The translations under genes were made by a program, and so were the position numbers. A stretch of 64,000 nt of DNA from contig NZ_QLLL01000007.1 in the NCBI RefSeq assembly GCF_003259335.1, positions 62,001 through 126,000 of the forward strand, written 5' to 3'. This document shows, in pieces, positions 25,990 through 34,179 of this stretch (its first letter is position 1; each line of letters begins with the position of its first letter). The DNA is from Chitinophaga skermanii (GTDB taxonomy: Bacteria > Bacteroidota > Bacteroidia > Chitinophagales > Chitinophagaceae). The notes under the pieces are model-generated. The model did no database searches, had not been told where the DNA came from, and worked only from the letters and a program-made list of their open reading frames with translations.

Positions 25990-26850
25990 ATGATCGAACA
26001 TATTTCAACCATCGTAGTATGTGGAGCAGGTACCATGGGAGCTGGTATTGCTCAAACAGCAGTTTTAAGTGGGTTTCGAACGATTTTATTCGATTTGAAT
26101 GAAGCAGTGTTGGAGAAGGCTTATCAAAACATTACCCTGCAATTCGAAAAGCTATACGAGAAAGGTAAACTATCTACTGCTGCAAGAGAACTAGCTTATT
26201 TGTCGTTGGAAACAACCACCGACCTGCAAACTTGCTTTGGTGATGTAATCATAGAAGCGATCGTAGAAAAAATCCCGGCTAAAGTAGGCTTGTTTAATCA
26301 ACTTGCCGAAATCAACCATAGTGATGTGATTTTCTGTAGCAATACTTCTTCCCTCTCGATAAGTGCCATTGCCGATAAGGTACAGAACCCATCGCGCGTA
26401 GTGGGCATGCATTTCTTCAATCCCGCTCCCGTCATGAAGCTCGTAGAAATTATCCGCGGAACGCAAACATCCGAAGCGGTGGCGAATAGAACTTACGAAC
26501 TGGCTAAGCAAATGGGCAAAACTCCCGTGCATGTAAAAGATAGTCCTGGCTTTATCGTAAACCGCGTGGCTAGGCATTATTACCTCGAAGCGATGCAGTT
26601 AGCCGAAGATGGTGTAGCTAGCCTACCCGTAATCGATAAATTGTTAGAGAATGCAGGGTTTAAAATGGGACCGTTCGCCTTAATGGATCTGATTGGTAAC
26701 GATGTGAACTTAGCCGTTACAACCAGTTTGTATGAAGCGTTCGATCAAGCACCGCGTTTTAAACCCGGCCAATTGCAAATTGATAAAGTTGCGAAGGGAG
26801 AACTGGGTAAGAAAACCGGCAAGGGTTTTTACGATTATACCAATAAATAA
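25990..26850 (+). CDS. hbd: 3-hydroxyacyl-CoA (3-hydroxybutyryl-CoA) dehydrogenase
   Basis: A 286-residue single-function dehydrogenase. The Rossmann motif is GAGTMGAGIAQ (residues 12-22), the catalytic region is SNTSSLSISAIADKV then RVVGMHFFNPAPVMKLVEII with the catalytic histidine in MHFFNP, and the C-terminal dimerisation part carries FMxxD-like GPFALMDLIGNDV and KTGKGFYDY. It oxidises or reduces beta-hydroxyacyl-CoA with NAD(H) or NADP(H) in fatty-acid breakdown or butyrate-type pathways. No other beta-oxidation gene is adjacent, so the pathway is not fixed. hbd, fadB2 and paaH are all names used for such proteins. Confidence 0.9.
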   Translation: MIEHISTIVVCGAGTMGAGIAQTAVLSGFRTILFDLNEAVLEKAYQNITLQFEKLYEKGKLSTAARELAYLSLETTTDLQTCFGDVIIEAIVEKIPAKVGLFNQLAEINHSDVIFCSNTSSLSISAIADKVQNPSRVVGMHFFNPAPVMKLVEIIRGTQTSEAVANRTYELAKQMGKTPVHVKDSPGFIVNRVARHYYLEAMQLAEDGVASLPVIDKLLENAGFKMGPFALMDLIGNDVNLAVTTSLYEAFDQAPRFKPGQLQIDKVAKGELGKKTGKGFYDYTNK

Positions 26851-26914
26851 ACGGTGGTTATCCTTCTAGCTTTGTATAACTTTACGCATCTTTTTTAAAC
26901 AGACAACCTACTAC

Positions 26915-27895
26915 ATGATTTTAGTTACCGGCGGTACAGGGTTTTTAGGCAGCAACTTATTACGTGCTTTAGTGCACGCGGGCCAACCCGTAAAAGCCTT
27001 ATTCCGCAAACAAATTCCCGCTCAACTCAACGACATACAAGACCGCGTTACCTGGGTACAAGGTGATGTGCTCGATATTTTTTCGTTGGAAGATGCGTTG
27101 GAAGGTGTAACACATGTATACCATTGCGCTGCCATCGTTAGTTTTCTGCCACAGATGAAGCAAACGATGATGAAAATCAATATTGAAGGCACGGCTAATG
27201 TAGTGAATGCTTGTTTGGATGCAGGTGTTAAAAAGCTTGTATACGTAAGTTCTGTGGCTGCATTAGGCAGAGCAAAGGAAAACCAAACCATCACGGAAGC
27301 TGCTGAGTGGGTCGACAGTAAAAATAACTCGGCTTACGCCCTTAGCAAACACCTCAGCGAAATGGAAGTTTGGCGGGGCATCGCAGAAGGATTGCCAGCA
27401 GCAATCGTGAACCCATCAATTATTCTTGGTGCACATTACTGGCACGATGGTTCGGGCATGTTGTTGAAAAATGCTTGGAAAGAATTCCCTTATTATACGA
27501 AAGGGGTGAATGGTTTTGTTGATGTAGAAGACGTAGTAAAATCTATGCTGCAACTTATGGAAAGTAATATCTCCGGCGAACGATTTATTCTTTCGGCAGA
27601 GAACTGGCCTTACCGCGAGTTATTTAACCATATGGCTGCGGCCCTCGATAAAAAGCCACCACACATTGCCGTTAAACCATGGATGGCTGAACTTGTTTGG
27701 CGCATGGAAAAATTGAAGCAACGCTTCACTGGGAAGAAGCCTTTGATTACCAAAGAAACAGCCCGCACAGCACAACTGGAAGTACTGTACGATAATACAA
27801 AGTTGCCAAAGTTTTTACCTGGTTTTAGCTATAAACCATTGGCTACAACAATAGCCGAAATTTCCGCGGCATATAAAATTTATAAATCACAATAG
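26915..27895 (+). CDS. NAD-dependent epimerase/dehydratase (extended SDR) family protein
   Basis: A 326-residue extended short-chain dehydrogenase. The nucleotide-binding TGGTGFLGSNL motif is at residues 5-15, the catalytic tyrosine and lysine are in YALSKHLSE, and the upstream serine is in YVSSVAAL. The pattern is of dihydroflavonol-reductase-like SDRs. The substrate cannot be assigned. It lies 64 bases downstream of the hydroxyacyl-CoA dehydrogenase on the same strand and may share a transcript. Confidence 0.85.
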   Translation: MILVTGGTGFLGSNLLRALVHAGQPVKALFRKQIPAQLNDIQDRVTWVQGDVLDIFSLEDALEGVTHVYHCAAIVSFLPQMKQTMMKINIEGTANVVNACLDAGVKKLVYVSSVAALGRAKENQTITEAAEWVDSKNNSAYALSKHLSEMEVWRGIAEGLPAAIVNPSIILGAHYWHDGSGMLLKNAWKEFPYYTKGVNGFVDVEDVVKSMLQLMESNISGERFILSAENWPYRELFNHMAAALDKKPPHIAVKPWMAELVWRMEKLKQRFTGKKPLITKETARTAQLEVLYDNTKLPKFLPGFSYKPLATTIAEISAAYKIYKSQ

Positions 27896-27902
27896 GTATA
27901 AA

Positions 27903-27928
27903 AAAAGATGAGTTCTTACTCATCTTTT
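27903..27928. terminator. Bidirectional terminator overlapping a stop codon
   Basis: AAAAGATGAGT (27903-27913) pairs with ACTCATCTTTT (27918-27928). It separates the convergent SDR gene and the hypothetical gene, whose stop codon lies inside it. Confidence 0.85.
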
Positions 27929-28596
27929 TCTTTTAAAAGTAATGCGCCGAAAGCGGCTGCTACTAAGCTTTTGGTATTATCATCAATATTTTGAGCCACC
28001 CACATTTTGGGTACTTTCTCTACCCTGTAAGCAGCAATCACTTTCTTGCGATCTCTTATTTCGTAACACATTTTTTCATACGAATTCACAATGCCGAATT
28101 TGTTGTTGGCAGTGATGGTGAATTCCTTCTTTCCCTGTGTTAAAACGCCGATGCTTTTATTATCATTCAACATTAAATAATGCGGAGCTTTCAAGATCAT
28201 TTCCCCTTTAATGCTATCTGCTTTTTGTGGATAGCTAAACACCGCATAGTAATAATTACTGCTGTTGGTTTTGGGTTCAAGATAATTCGGTAAGCCGGCT
28301 TCCATAAATGCAATTGCCGGTGTATACAACACTTGCACATTGCTTGTATCGTGTACACTTGTAACGGTGTAGTTGAAGGCTAGTTTTTTTTCTTTGAAAC
28401 GTTCGGCTGGTGAAGATTTGATAACGCCTGTACGTTTAGAGCTTGTCGTATATGGCCCGTATTGTACTATTTTGGCTGTGAACCAACCATCGTCGATGCT
28501 TACCTTCCATTCGTTGGCATCGTCGTAAATATCTTTCGTGGTGGATGGTGTGAATGCACACAGTGCAAGTAGGCTGAGAAGGAGTTTTAGTTGCAT
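27916..28596 (-). CDS. Exported protein of unknown function
   Basis: A 226-residue protein with a signal peptide (MQLKLLLSLLALCAFTPS). The mature part is beta-rich, with WKVSIDDGWFTAKIVQYGPY near the start and a Lys/Glu-rich C-terminal tail (LLLKEKDE). No catalytic motif or repeat is recognised. It is separated from lpxD by 82 bases on the same strand; whether it shares the lpxD transcript is unclear. Confidence 0.7.
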   Translation of the reverse strand: MQLKLLLSLLALCAFTPSTTKDIYDDANEWKVSIDDGWFTAKIVQYGPYTTSSKRTGVIKSSPAERFKEKKLAFNYTVTSVHDTSNVQVLYTPAIAFMEAGLPNYLEPKTNSSNYYYAVFSYPQKADSIKGEMILKAPHYLMLNDNKSIGVLTQGKKEFTITANNKFGIVNSYEKMCYEIRDRKKVIAAYRVEKVPKMWVAQNIDDNTKSLVAAAFGALLLKEKDE

Positions 28597-28678
28597 AGCA
28601 TGTACAATTTAGCGGGTTTGGGTAGTACAAACTTATAAAGAAAAACGGCCCCTACCTTGTAGAGACCGTCTTATATTT

Positions 28679-29623
28679 TTATTGATTGTTGATCCTTTGC
28701 CAAATTTCTGGAATGCGTTTAATCCAGCCTAATTCACGGCGTTTTTGACGAGCATCTTCTGCTGGGTAGCCGAAGTAAGTTTTGCCGCCTTCCAACGAAC
28801 TAGGTACACCACTTTGTGCTAATACTACGGCACCTTTACCAATGGTTAAGTCTTTTGATACACCAACTTGTCCCCACAAAATAACGCCATCTTCAATAAT
28901 CGCTTTACCACCGATACCTACTTGTGCAGCGAATAAACAGTTTTTACCGATAACGGCACCATGACCAATATGGATCATGTTATCGAACTTGGTACCACGA
29001 CCAATAATCGTATCACCGCTTACCCCTTTATCGATAGTACAGCTAGCGCCGATTTCTACATCGTCTTCGATAATTACGCGGCCGCAGCTTTCTAGTTTAT
29101 CGTACCATGCTTCACGTTCTGGACGTTTTTTGAAATAGAAAGCATCGGCACCAATAACCGTACCTGCTTGGATAATTACATTATCGCCGATAATGGTATG
29201 ATCGTAAATCGTAACGTTCGGGTGGATCAAGCAATTTTTACCGATACGAACGTGGTTACCGATGAATACATTCGGTTGAATAATGGTGCCTTCGCCAATC
29301 ACCGCGGTGTCGCTAATAGGAACATGCGAAGGAACGAAAGGGCGGTATTTTTTTACGAGAGAAACGTATGCACTAAAAGGGTCGTTCAACACTAATAAGG
29401 CCTTCCCTGCCGGGCACTCGACTTCTTTATTGATAATGATGATAGTGGCTTTTGAATTGAGAGAAGCATTGTAATACTTTTCAAAATCGACAAACGAAAT
29501 ATCACCATTTTCTACTTTGTGGATTTCATTTAAACCAGTAGCAAGTAAGCTGGTATTGCCTACGAGCTTCGCGCCAATTTGCGCTGCTATTTCAGTAACC
29601 GGAACCGGTGTCTCGAACTTCAT
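28679..29623 (-). CDS. lpxD: UDP-3-O-acylglucosamine N-acyltransferase, LpxD-like
   Basis: A left-handed beta-helix acyltransferase of 314 residues. Residues 1-100 form the LpxD-type uridine-binding domain (VTEIAAQIGAKLVG, ISFVDFEKYY), and residues 105-280 are hexapeptide repeats (VFIGNHVRIGKNCLIHPNVTIYDHTIIGDNVIIQAGTVIG). The catalytic histidine would be in IHIGHGAVIG, where most LpxD have H-N after the I. LpxD adds the second 3-hydroxyacyl chain in lipid A synthesis in the cytoplasm. It is slightly short for the family (about 340) and stands apart from the usual lpx cluster, so it may be a second LpxD paralogue. A promoter-like TAACTTTG lies on the minus strand at 29648-29655. Confidence 0.8.
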   Translation of the reverse strand: MKFETPVPVTEIAAQIGAKLVGNTSLLATGLNEIHKVENGDISFVDFEKYYNASLNSKATIIIINKEVECPAGKALLVLNDPFSAYVSLVKKYRPFVPSHVPISDTAVIGEGTIIQPNVFIGNHVRIGKNCLIHPNVTIYDHTIIGDNVIIQAGTVIGADAFYFKKRPEREAWYDKLESCGRVIIEDDVEIGASCTIDKGVSGDTIIGRGTKFDNMIHIGHGAVIGKNCLFAAQVGIGGKAIIEDGVILWGQVGVSKDLTIGKGAVVLAQSGVPSSLEGGKTYFGYPAEDARQKRRELGWIKRIPEIWQRINNQ

Positions 29624-30209
29624 AAAAGAATGCTTTTAAAGTGCAAACAAAGTTAGTGTAATTAAGTATTGCAAACGTTAGTAAAAGGAATGATAAAAGG
29701 AGATGTTGTAGGAAGAGTGGGATAATAAAAATCGCATTAAAAATTGGATGCCGGGGAATGCCTAACTGTTGTTATCCACAAAAAAGTTAGCATTGTGCAT
29801 AAAATAATTTGTAAAATTTTTCTTTTGTGATGAAATTCTTTTTAATATTGTGTAGGGAATCTTGTTTCCCTGTACTTACTAACCCATTCACATAACGAGA
29901 AAGCCTGGTTGTTCAAACTTCCAGGCTTTTTTCATTTCTGCTGTAAAGCTTGCTGTTATTGGGTTTGCGTTGATCGCATTTTTTCCTACAGATACTTAGT
30001 GTACAAATTGAACCTTGTGGTTCGTTAACTGTTGATGTGGTGATGATACACTTTTGGTGTTGTGGATAATTACTTCGAGGGTTGAAAGGAAGGGAGTTGG
30101 TCATGCATCCTATCGAACAGTGCTCGATAGTAAAGAGGAAGATGAACGGAATGCGACGCCCAAGAAGCTCGATGAGCGATTAAAAGCTTGACTTATCAAT
30201 CAATGAAAA
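29624..30209. other. 586-base gap with DnaA-box-like sites and a stand-alone terminator
   Basis: No convincing gene. It holds exact matches to the DnaA-box consensus TTATnCACA at 29772-29780 (plus), 29794-29802 (minus, TTATGCACA) and 30061-30069 (minus), an AT-rich stretch at about 29800-29850, a terminator at 29900-29932 not attached to any gene, and an inverted repeat CTATCGA/TCGATAG at 30110-30130. See findings for what these could mean. Confidence 0.55.
29843..29932 (+). ncRNA. Possible small RNA with its own terminator
   Basis: A weak -7 box TAATATTG (29843-29850) is followed by a GGGAA/TTCCC hairpin (29854-29870) and a strong terminator, AAAGCCTGG (29900-29908) with CCAGGCTTT (29921-29929) then T residues. 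No gene on the plus strand leads into it, so a transcript of about 75 bases is plausible. The promoter match is imperfect, and I recognise no known RNA family. Confidence 0.35.
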
Positions 30210-30920
30210 CTACTCTTGTAAGTTGGCCATGCGAACGAGCTGTGCATGTTCCAAAATCTTGATCTTCTTACCGGAGAGGTCGATCACTTTTTCCTTTTTG
30301 AATTCTGATAATAAACGGATAGCTGATTCGGTAGCAGTGCCTACGAGGTTAGCAATTTCTTCGCGGGAAAGCATGACGTTGATGGTTTGATGATCAGCGG
30401 CAAGTCCGTACGTTTCTTTTAACGTAAGTAAAGTTTCAGCGAGGCGTTCGCGAACAGGTTTTTGTGCGAGGTGCGTAATCTTTTCTTCTGCCTTGCGTAA
30501 TTCGCTGGTGAGGATCTTCATCATCTTCAGCGAGAGTACCGTGTCTTTTTGCAAAACACTTAAAAACACATCGCGCGGGATGAAACAAACAGCGCTATCT
30601 TCTAACACCGTTGCCGTAGCCGTATATGGTTCGTTGGAAATTAAAGCTTTGTAACCGATGAGGTCGCCCGGTTTAACGAGACGAATGATTTGCTCACGAC
30701 CATCGTCGCCGGCATGGGTCAATTTGATCTTGCCCGAATTGATCGAGTAAATACCATACGGTTGCCCGCCTTCATGGAAGATATCTTGCCCTTTTTTGAA
30801 TAACGAGCATTTCTTCACGGCGGCAATAGCTGCGGCGTGAAGCTCATTCGTGTCGGCAAAAATATCGCTCACGTATTTGTTACAATATTGGCACTGTGGC
30901 TTGTCTATATACTTACTCAT
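30210..30920 (-). CDS. Crp/Fnr family regulator with FNR-like cysteines
   Basis: A 236-residue regulator: a cyclic-nucleotide-binding fold (about 30-145), a dimer helix and a C-terminal Crp-type winged helix (LSREEIANLVGTATESAIRLLSEF). The N-terminus carries C10-x2-C13 in PQCQYC and a cysteine at 112 in SAVCFIP, which line up with Cys20, Cys23 and Cys122 of E. coli FNR (same spacing, and CQDC/MVCEIP in FNR). The fourth FNR ligand, Cys29, is absent; a cysteine at 38 (VKKCSLF) might substitute. It could sense oxygen through an iron-sulfur cluster. The recognition helix keeps E and R of the FNR E-xx-SR motif but not the serine. Confidence 0.85.
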   Translation of the reverse strand: MSKYIDKPQCQYCNKYVSDIFADTNELHAAAIAAVKKCSLFKKGQDIFHEGGQPYGIYSINSGKIKLTHAGDDGREQIIRLVKPGDLIGYKALISNEPYTATATVLEDSAVCFIPRDVFLSVLQKDTVLSLKMMKILTSELRKAEEKITHLAQKPVRERLAETLLTLKETYGLAADHQTINVMLSREEIANLVGTATESAIRLLSEFKKEKVIDLSGKKIKILEHAQLVRMANLQE

Positions 30921-30946
30921 TACCGTTATTAACGATCGGAATGTAG

Positions 30947-30978
30947 CAAAATTACTAATTTACAGGCCCTAAACCAAA
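30947..30978 (-). promoter_or_regulatory. Promoter of the Crp/Fnr gene
   Basis: On the minus strand TTTG (30975-30978), 20 bases, then TAATTTTG (30947-30954): full match to the Bacteroidota consensus. Transcription would start about 20 bases before the start codon. Confidence 0.7.
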
Positions 30979-30987
30979 GCAAGAATC

Positions 30988-31575
30988 GTGGCGTTGAATT
31001 ATTTTATCATATATAAACCTTACGAAGTACTATCGCAGTTCAGTAAAGAAGGGTCAAAAGCCGTACTGGGCGATTATTTCGACGTTCCGCGCGACGTGTA
31101 CCCGGTGGGTCGTTTAGACTTCGACAGCGAGGGATTGTTAATATTAACGAACGATAAATCGCTTAATCACCGTCTTTTGAACCCTCAATTTGCCCATAAT
31201 CGTACGTATTGGGTGCAGGTAGATGGAGCTATTACCCCGGAAGCCGTGCAAAAACTTCGCAAGGGGGTGGATATAAAAGTGGATGGTAAAACGCATCATA
31301 CGCGGCCGGCGATCGTGGAAGTGTTCGAGGAAGAGCCGTTTGTGCCGGAGCGCAACCCACCAATCCGTGTTCGTAAGAGCATTCCGGCGCCATGGATTGC
31401 CCTTACATTAAAGGAAGGTAAGAACCGCCAGGTACGGAAAATGACAGCTGCCGTGGGCTTCCCTACCTTACGATTAATTAGGTATAGTATTGGGAAATTG
31501 ACCATCGATTCATTACAACCGGGCGATATAGTGGAGCTTTCACAAGCAAGCATATACGAAGCCCTTTTCAAATAA
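30988..31575 (+). CDS. rRNA pseudouridine synthase, RsuA/RluE type
   Basis: A 195-residue enzyme that converts uridine to pseudouridine in rRNA. The catalytic aspartate is Asp44 in the motif GRLDFDSEGLLILTND, and the other family blocks are IIYKPYEVLSQFS and KEGKNRQVRKMTAAVGFPTLRLIR. It has no S4 domain, which with the length resembles RluE (23S rRNA) rather than RsuA or RluB. The start is a GTG at 30988. It is divergent from the Crp/Fnr gene with 67 bases between. Confidence 0.88.
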   Translation: MALNYFIIYKPYEVLSQFSKEGSKAVLGDYFDVPRDVYPVGRLDFDSEGLLILTNDKSLNHRLLNPQFAHNRTYWVQVDGAITPEAVQKLRKGVDIKVDGKTHHTRPAIVEVFEEEPFVPERNPPIRVRKSIPAPWIALTLKEGKNRQVRKMTAAVGFPTLRLIRYSIGKLTIDSLQPGDIVELSQASIYEALFK

Positions 31576-31597
31576 CGAGGCTGAACACGCTGGATTC

Positions 31598-31628
31598 TTT
31601 GCTCTTTGCCCGAATTTAGTTAGGTTTG
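31598..31628 (+). promoter_or_regulatory. Promoter of yicC
   Basis: TTTG (31598-31601), 19 bases, TAGGTTTG (31621-31628): an exact match to the Bacteroidota primary promoter, ending 19 bases before the yicC ATG. Confidence 0.75.
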
Positions 31629-31647
31629 TTGCCTACAAATCATCATT

Positions 31648-32523
31648 ATGCTCAAATCCATGACCGGCTTTGGCCGTGCAGAAGTTACCCAGGGAGAAAC
31701 AACGATCATCGCGGAGATTAAATCGCTTAATGGCAAACAGTTCGAGGTGAATTTGAAGCTATCGCCCTTGTTAAAACCCTTTGAATTCGAAGTGCGCAAC
31801 ATGTTGCAGCAAGTATTACAAAGGGGTACCATCGATGCTACGATCAACATCAAGCAAAATGGTGCATCACGTCCTGTTGTGATTAACACAGCATTGGCAC
31901 GCTATTACCACGAGGCGATCAGTACAATGGCTACCGATTTGAACTTGCCACAAGAAGATATGCTCAACGTGTTGATGAAACTCCCGGAAGTAGTTTCCCC
32001 GGCATCAGAACAAATGTCGGACGAAGAATGGGCACAAGTGAAAAGTGTAATCTCTAACGCTATTGGCGACTTAGACTTGCACCGTATCGATGAAGGAAAG
32101 GTATTGGAAGCAGACTTGCGTTTGCGTATCGACAATATCTTGGCTTATACCGAGAAGGTGAAAGAGTTAGACCCTACAAGGAAAGAAAAAGTACGCCAGC
32201 GTTTAGATGGATTGTTAGCGGAATACGTAGGTAAAGAAAACGTAGACGCCAACAGGTTAGAGCAAGAACTCGTGTTCTATTTAGAGAAATTGGATATTTC
32301 AGAAGAGTTAGTGCGTTTACAAAACCACTGTCGTTACTTCCGTGATATTTTGAATGAAGAGGAATCCAGCAAAGGTAAAAAGCTCGGTTTCGTATTACAG
32401 GAAATCGGACGTGAAATTAACACAACGGGTTCCAAAGCCAACGATGCTAGTATCCAACAATGGGTGGTAATGATGAAGGATGAGTTGGAAAAAGCCAAAG
32501 AACAAGTATTGAATGTCTTGTAA
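31648..32523 (+). CDS. yicC: YicC family stress protein / endoribonuclease
   Basis: A 291-residue YicC/YloC protein: the N-terminal domain begins MLKSMTGFGRAEV with SLNGKQFEVNLKL, and the C-terminal DUF1732 part contains RLEQELVFYLEKLDISEELVRLQNHCRYF and GKKLGFVLQEIGREINTTGSKA. Both blocks are strongly conserved in the family, which has been linked to RNA cleavage and stress survival. It has its own consensus promoter and runs into gldH, whose start lies 22 bases after the yicC stop. Confidence 0.93.
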   Translation: MLKSMTGFGRAEVTQGETTIIAEIKSLNGKQFEVNLKLSPLLKPFEFEVRNMLQQVLQRGTIDATINIKQNGASRPVVINTALARYYHEAISTMATDLNLPQEDMLNVLMKLPEVVSPASEQMSDEEWAQVKSVISNAIGDLDLHRIDEGKVLEADLRLRIDNILAYTEKVKELDPTRKEKVRQRLDGLLAEYVGKENVDANRLEQELVFYLEKLDISEELVRLQNHCRYFRDILNEEESSKGKKLGFVLQEIGREINTTGSKANDASIQQWVVMMKDELEKAKEQVLNVL

Positions 32524-32545
32524 GCCTTATAATTTTTTTAGCATC

Positions 32546-33031
32546 ATGAAGTATTGCTTTGCATTAGCAACGCTTTGCCTACTGTGTTTCTCTGCTTGTA
32601 AGCCACCACATATGGACACTTACGAGAAGAATATTGAAATCCCGGGGCACAGTTGGACCTACGACTATAAGCCGACTTTTGAAGTGGATATCCAACCGGC
32701 AGACACGGCATTTTTGTACCGTGTTTCCGTGAACGTAAGGCATGAAGATGCCTACCCGTTCAATAATATGTGGATCAACCTCACCACTAAATTGGAAGGA
32801 TCGAAAGACAGCGTTTCTTCCCGCGTGAACCTACCGCTAGCCGATGCAATGGGCAAATGGTCGGGTTCGGGTGTAGACGATATATTTGAGCACCGTGTAC
32901 AAATTTTAGATAACGCGGTTTTTGATAAACCAGGTAAATACAAGTTTACCTTCGAACAAAAAATGCGGCAGAATCCTTTGCCACACGTGATGAACGTGGG
33001 TTTGCGCATCGAGAAAGTGTCTGCCCGGTAG
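32546..33031 (+). CDS. gldH: Gliding motility lipoprotein GldH
   Basis: From the ATG at 32546 the product is 161 residues with a lipoprotein signal (MKYCFALATLCLLCFSAC, lipobox FSAC). The GldH pattern is visible: IPGHSWTYDYKPTFEVDI, NMWINLTTKL, and the C-terminal MRQNPLPHVMNVGLRIEKV. GldH is a periplasm-facing lipoprotein needed for gliding and for function of the type IX machinery in flavobacteria; GldH also occurs in non-gliding Bacteroidota. The neighbouring sensor kinase starts 3 bases after its stop. An upstream in-frame ATG lies inside yicC and would put extra residues before the signal. Confidence 0.85.
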   Translation: MKYCFALATLCLLCFSACKPPHMDTYEKNIEIPGHSWTYDYKPTFEVDIQPADTAFLYRVSVNVRHEDAYPFNNMWINLTTKLEGSKDSVSSRVNLPLADAMGKWSGSGVDDIFEHRVQILDNAVFDKPGKYKFTFEQKMRQNPLPHVMNVGLRIEKVSAR

Positions 33032-33034
33032 CAT

Positions 33035-34051
33035 ATGAAAAAGGTTTTGCAAAAATTACAAACCGGTAAAGGCATCACCTTTATCTACATTATCTTGTTA
33101 GGCTATATCGTGTTGGCGCTTATCTGGTGGGGAATTTTGTTGTTTCGCCAGAGTCACCAAATTAAAGCCTACGAGGAGCAAAACCTTGCTTTGCGGCTAG
33201 ACAGTTTAACCACGCCGGTATCGTACCATGTGGAATTAGAGCGAATCCGCCATGATGAGCAAATGCGCACCTTTAAGTTTTTTGGGGAGGGTGCTACCTT
33301 TTTGGGTTTCATCTTACTAGGCGCTGCCATCGTTTACCGAGCTGTATGGAAACAAATTAAACTGAGTCGCCAGCAGCAGAACTTCATGATGGCGGTTACC
33401 CACGAGTTGAAATCACCTATTGCGGCAGCAAAACTTAATTTGGAAACTATCCGCAAGCGTAAGTTAGACGAAGAGAAGCAAAATAAATTGCTGGAGAATA
33501 CCATACGGGAAACCGATCGGTTAGACCAGTTATGTAATAATATCTTATTAGCTTCACAGTTCGAGAACTCGAAGGCCCAATTATTCGTAGAGCCTGTTAA
33601 TATGAGCCAATTGGTGAAAGCAGGCGTAGAAAATATCCAGCAGCATAGAACTTCGCATATAGTAGAGGCATATATCACCCCGGGGATTTGGATGGAGGGT
33701 GATAAGTTTATGTTGGGCTTGGTTTTGAGCAACTTAGTAGAGAATGCCATCAAATATGCCCCTAAAGGCTCTACCATTTCCGTGAAACTGTATGAGAAGG
33801 ATAAGCTGCTGAAATGGCAGGTTATCGACCAAGGTGACGGCATTCCAAACAGCGAAAAAGAGAAAATCTTCCAAAAGTTTTACCGAGTTGGTAACGAAAA
33901 TACCCGGAAAGCTAAAGGAACTGGCTTAGGTTTGTACCTCACGAAGCGAATTGTAGAACAGCATGGTGGCGAAATAGCGGCGAAAGACAACCCTGGCGGC
34001 GGCACCATTTTTGAATTGAGCTTCGGAGATTATTCCATTCAACATGCATAA
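33035..34051 (+). CDS. Membrane sensor histidine kinase
   Basis: A 338-residue kinase with two transmembrane helices (about 15-37 and 87-104) flanking a short periplasmic region, a HisKA domain with phospho-accepting His123 in AVTHELKSP, and a HATPase domain with N box (LSNLVENAIKYAPKG), G1 (IDQGDGIP) and G2 (KAKGTGLGLYLTKRIVEQHGG). It starts 3 bases after gldH and is followed by its likely partner regulator. The small extracellular loop gives no clue about the signal. Confidence 0.92.
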   Translation: MKKVLQKLQTGKGITFIYIILLGYIVLALIWWGILLFRQSHQIKAYEEQNLALRLDSLTTPVSYHVELERIRHDEQMRTFKFFGEGATFLGFILLGAAIVYRAVWKQIKLSRQQQNFMMAVTHELKSPIAAAKLNLETIRKRKLDEEKQNKLLENTIRETDRLDQLCNNILLASQFENSKAQLFVEPVNMSQLVKAGVENIQQHRTSHIVEAYITPGIWMEGDKFMLGLVLSNLVENAIKYAPKGSTISVKLYEKDKLLKWQVIDQGDGIPNSEKEKIFQKFYRVGNENTRKAKGTGLGLYLTKRIVEQHGGEIAAKDNPGGGTIFELSFGDYSIQHA

Positions 34052-34179
34052 AATAAAACGGTTGTAGTAATTTTATACTATGTGCCAAGACTGCATAAAC
34101 GACCGACCAACATCATCGGCACGATATTTTAGGCTTATAGCACACAACGTAAAATTTTATTCAGCAAACAATATCATAT

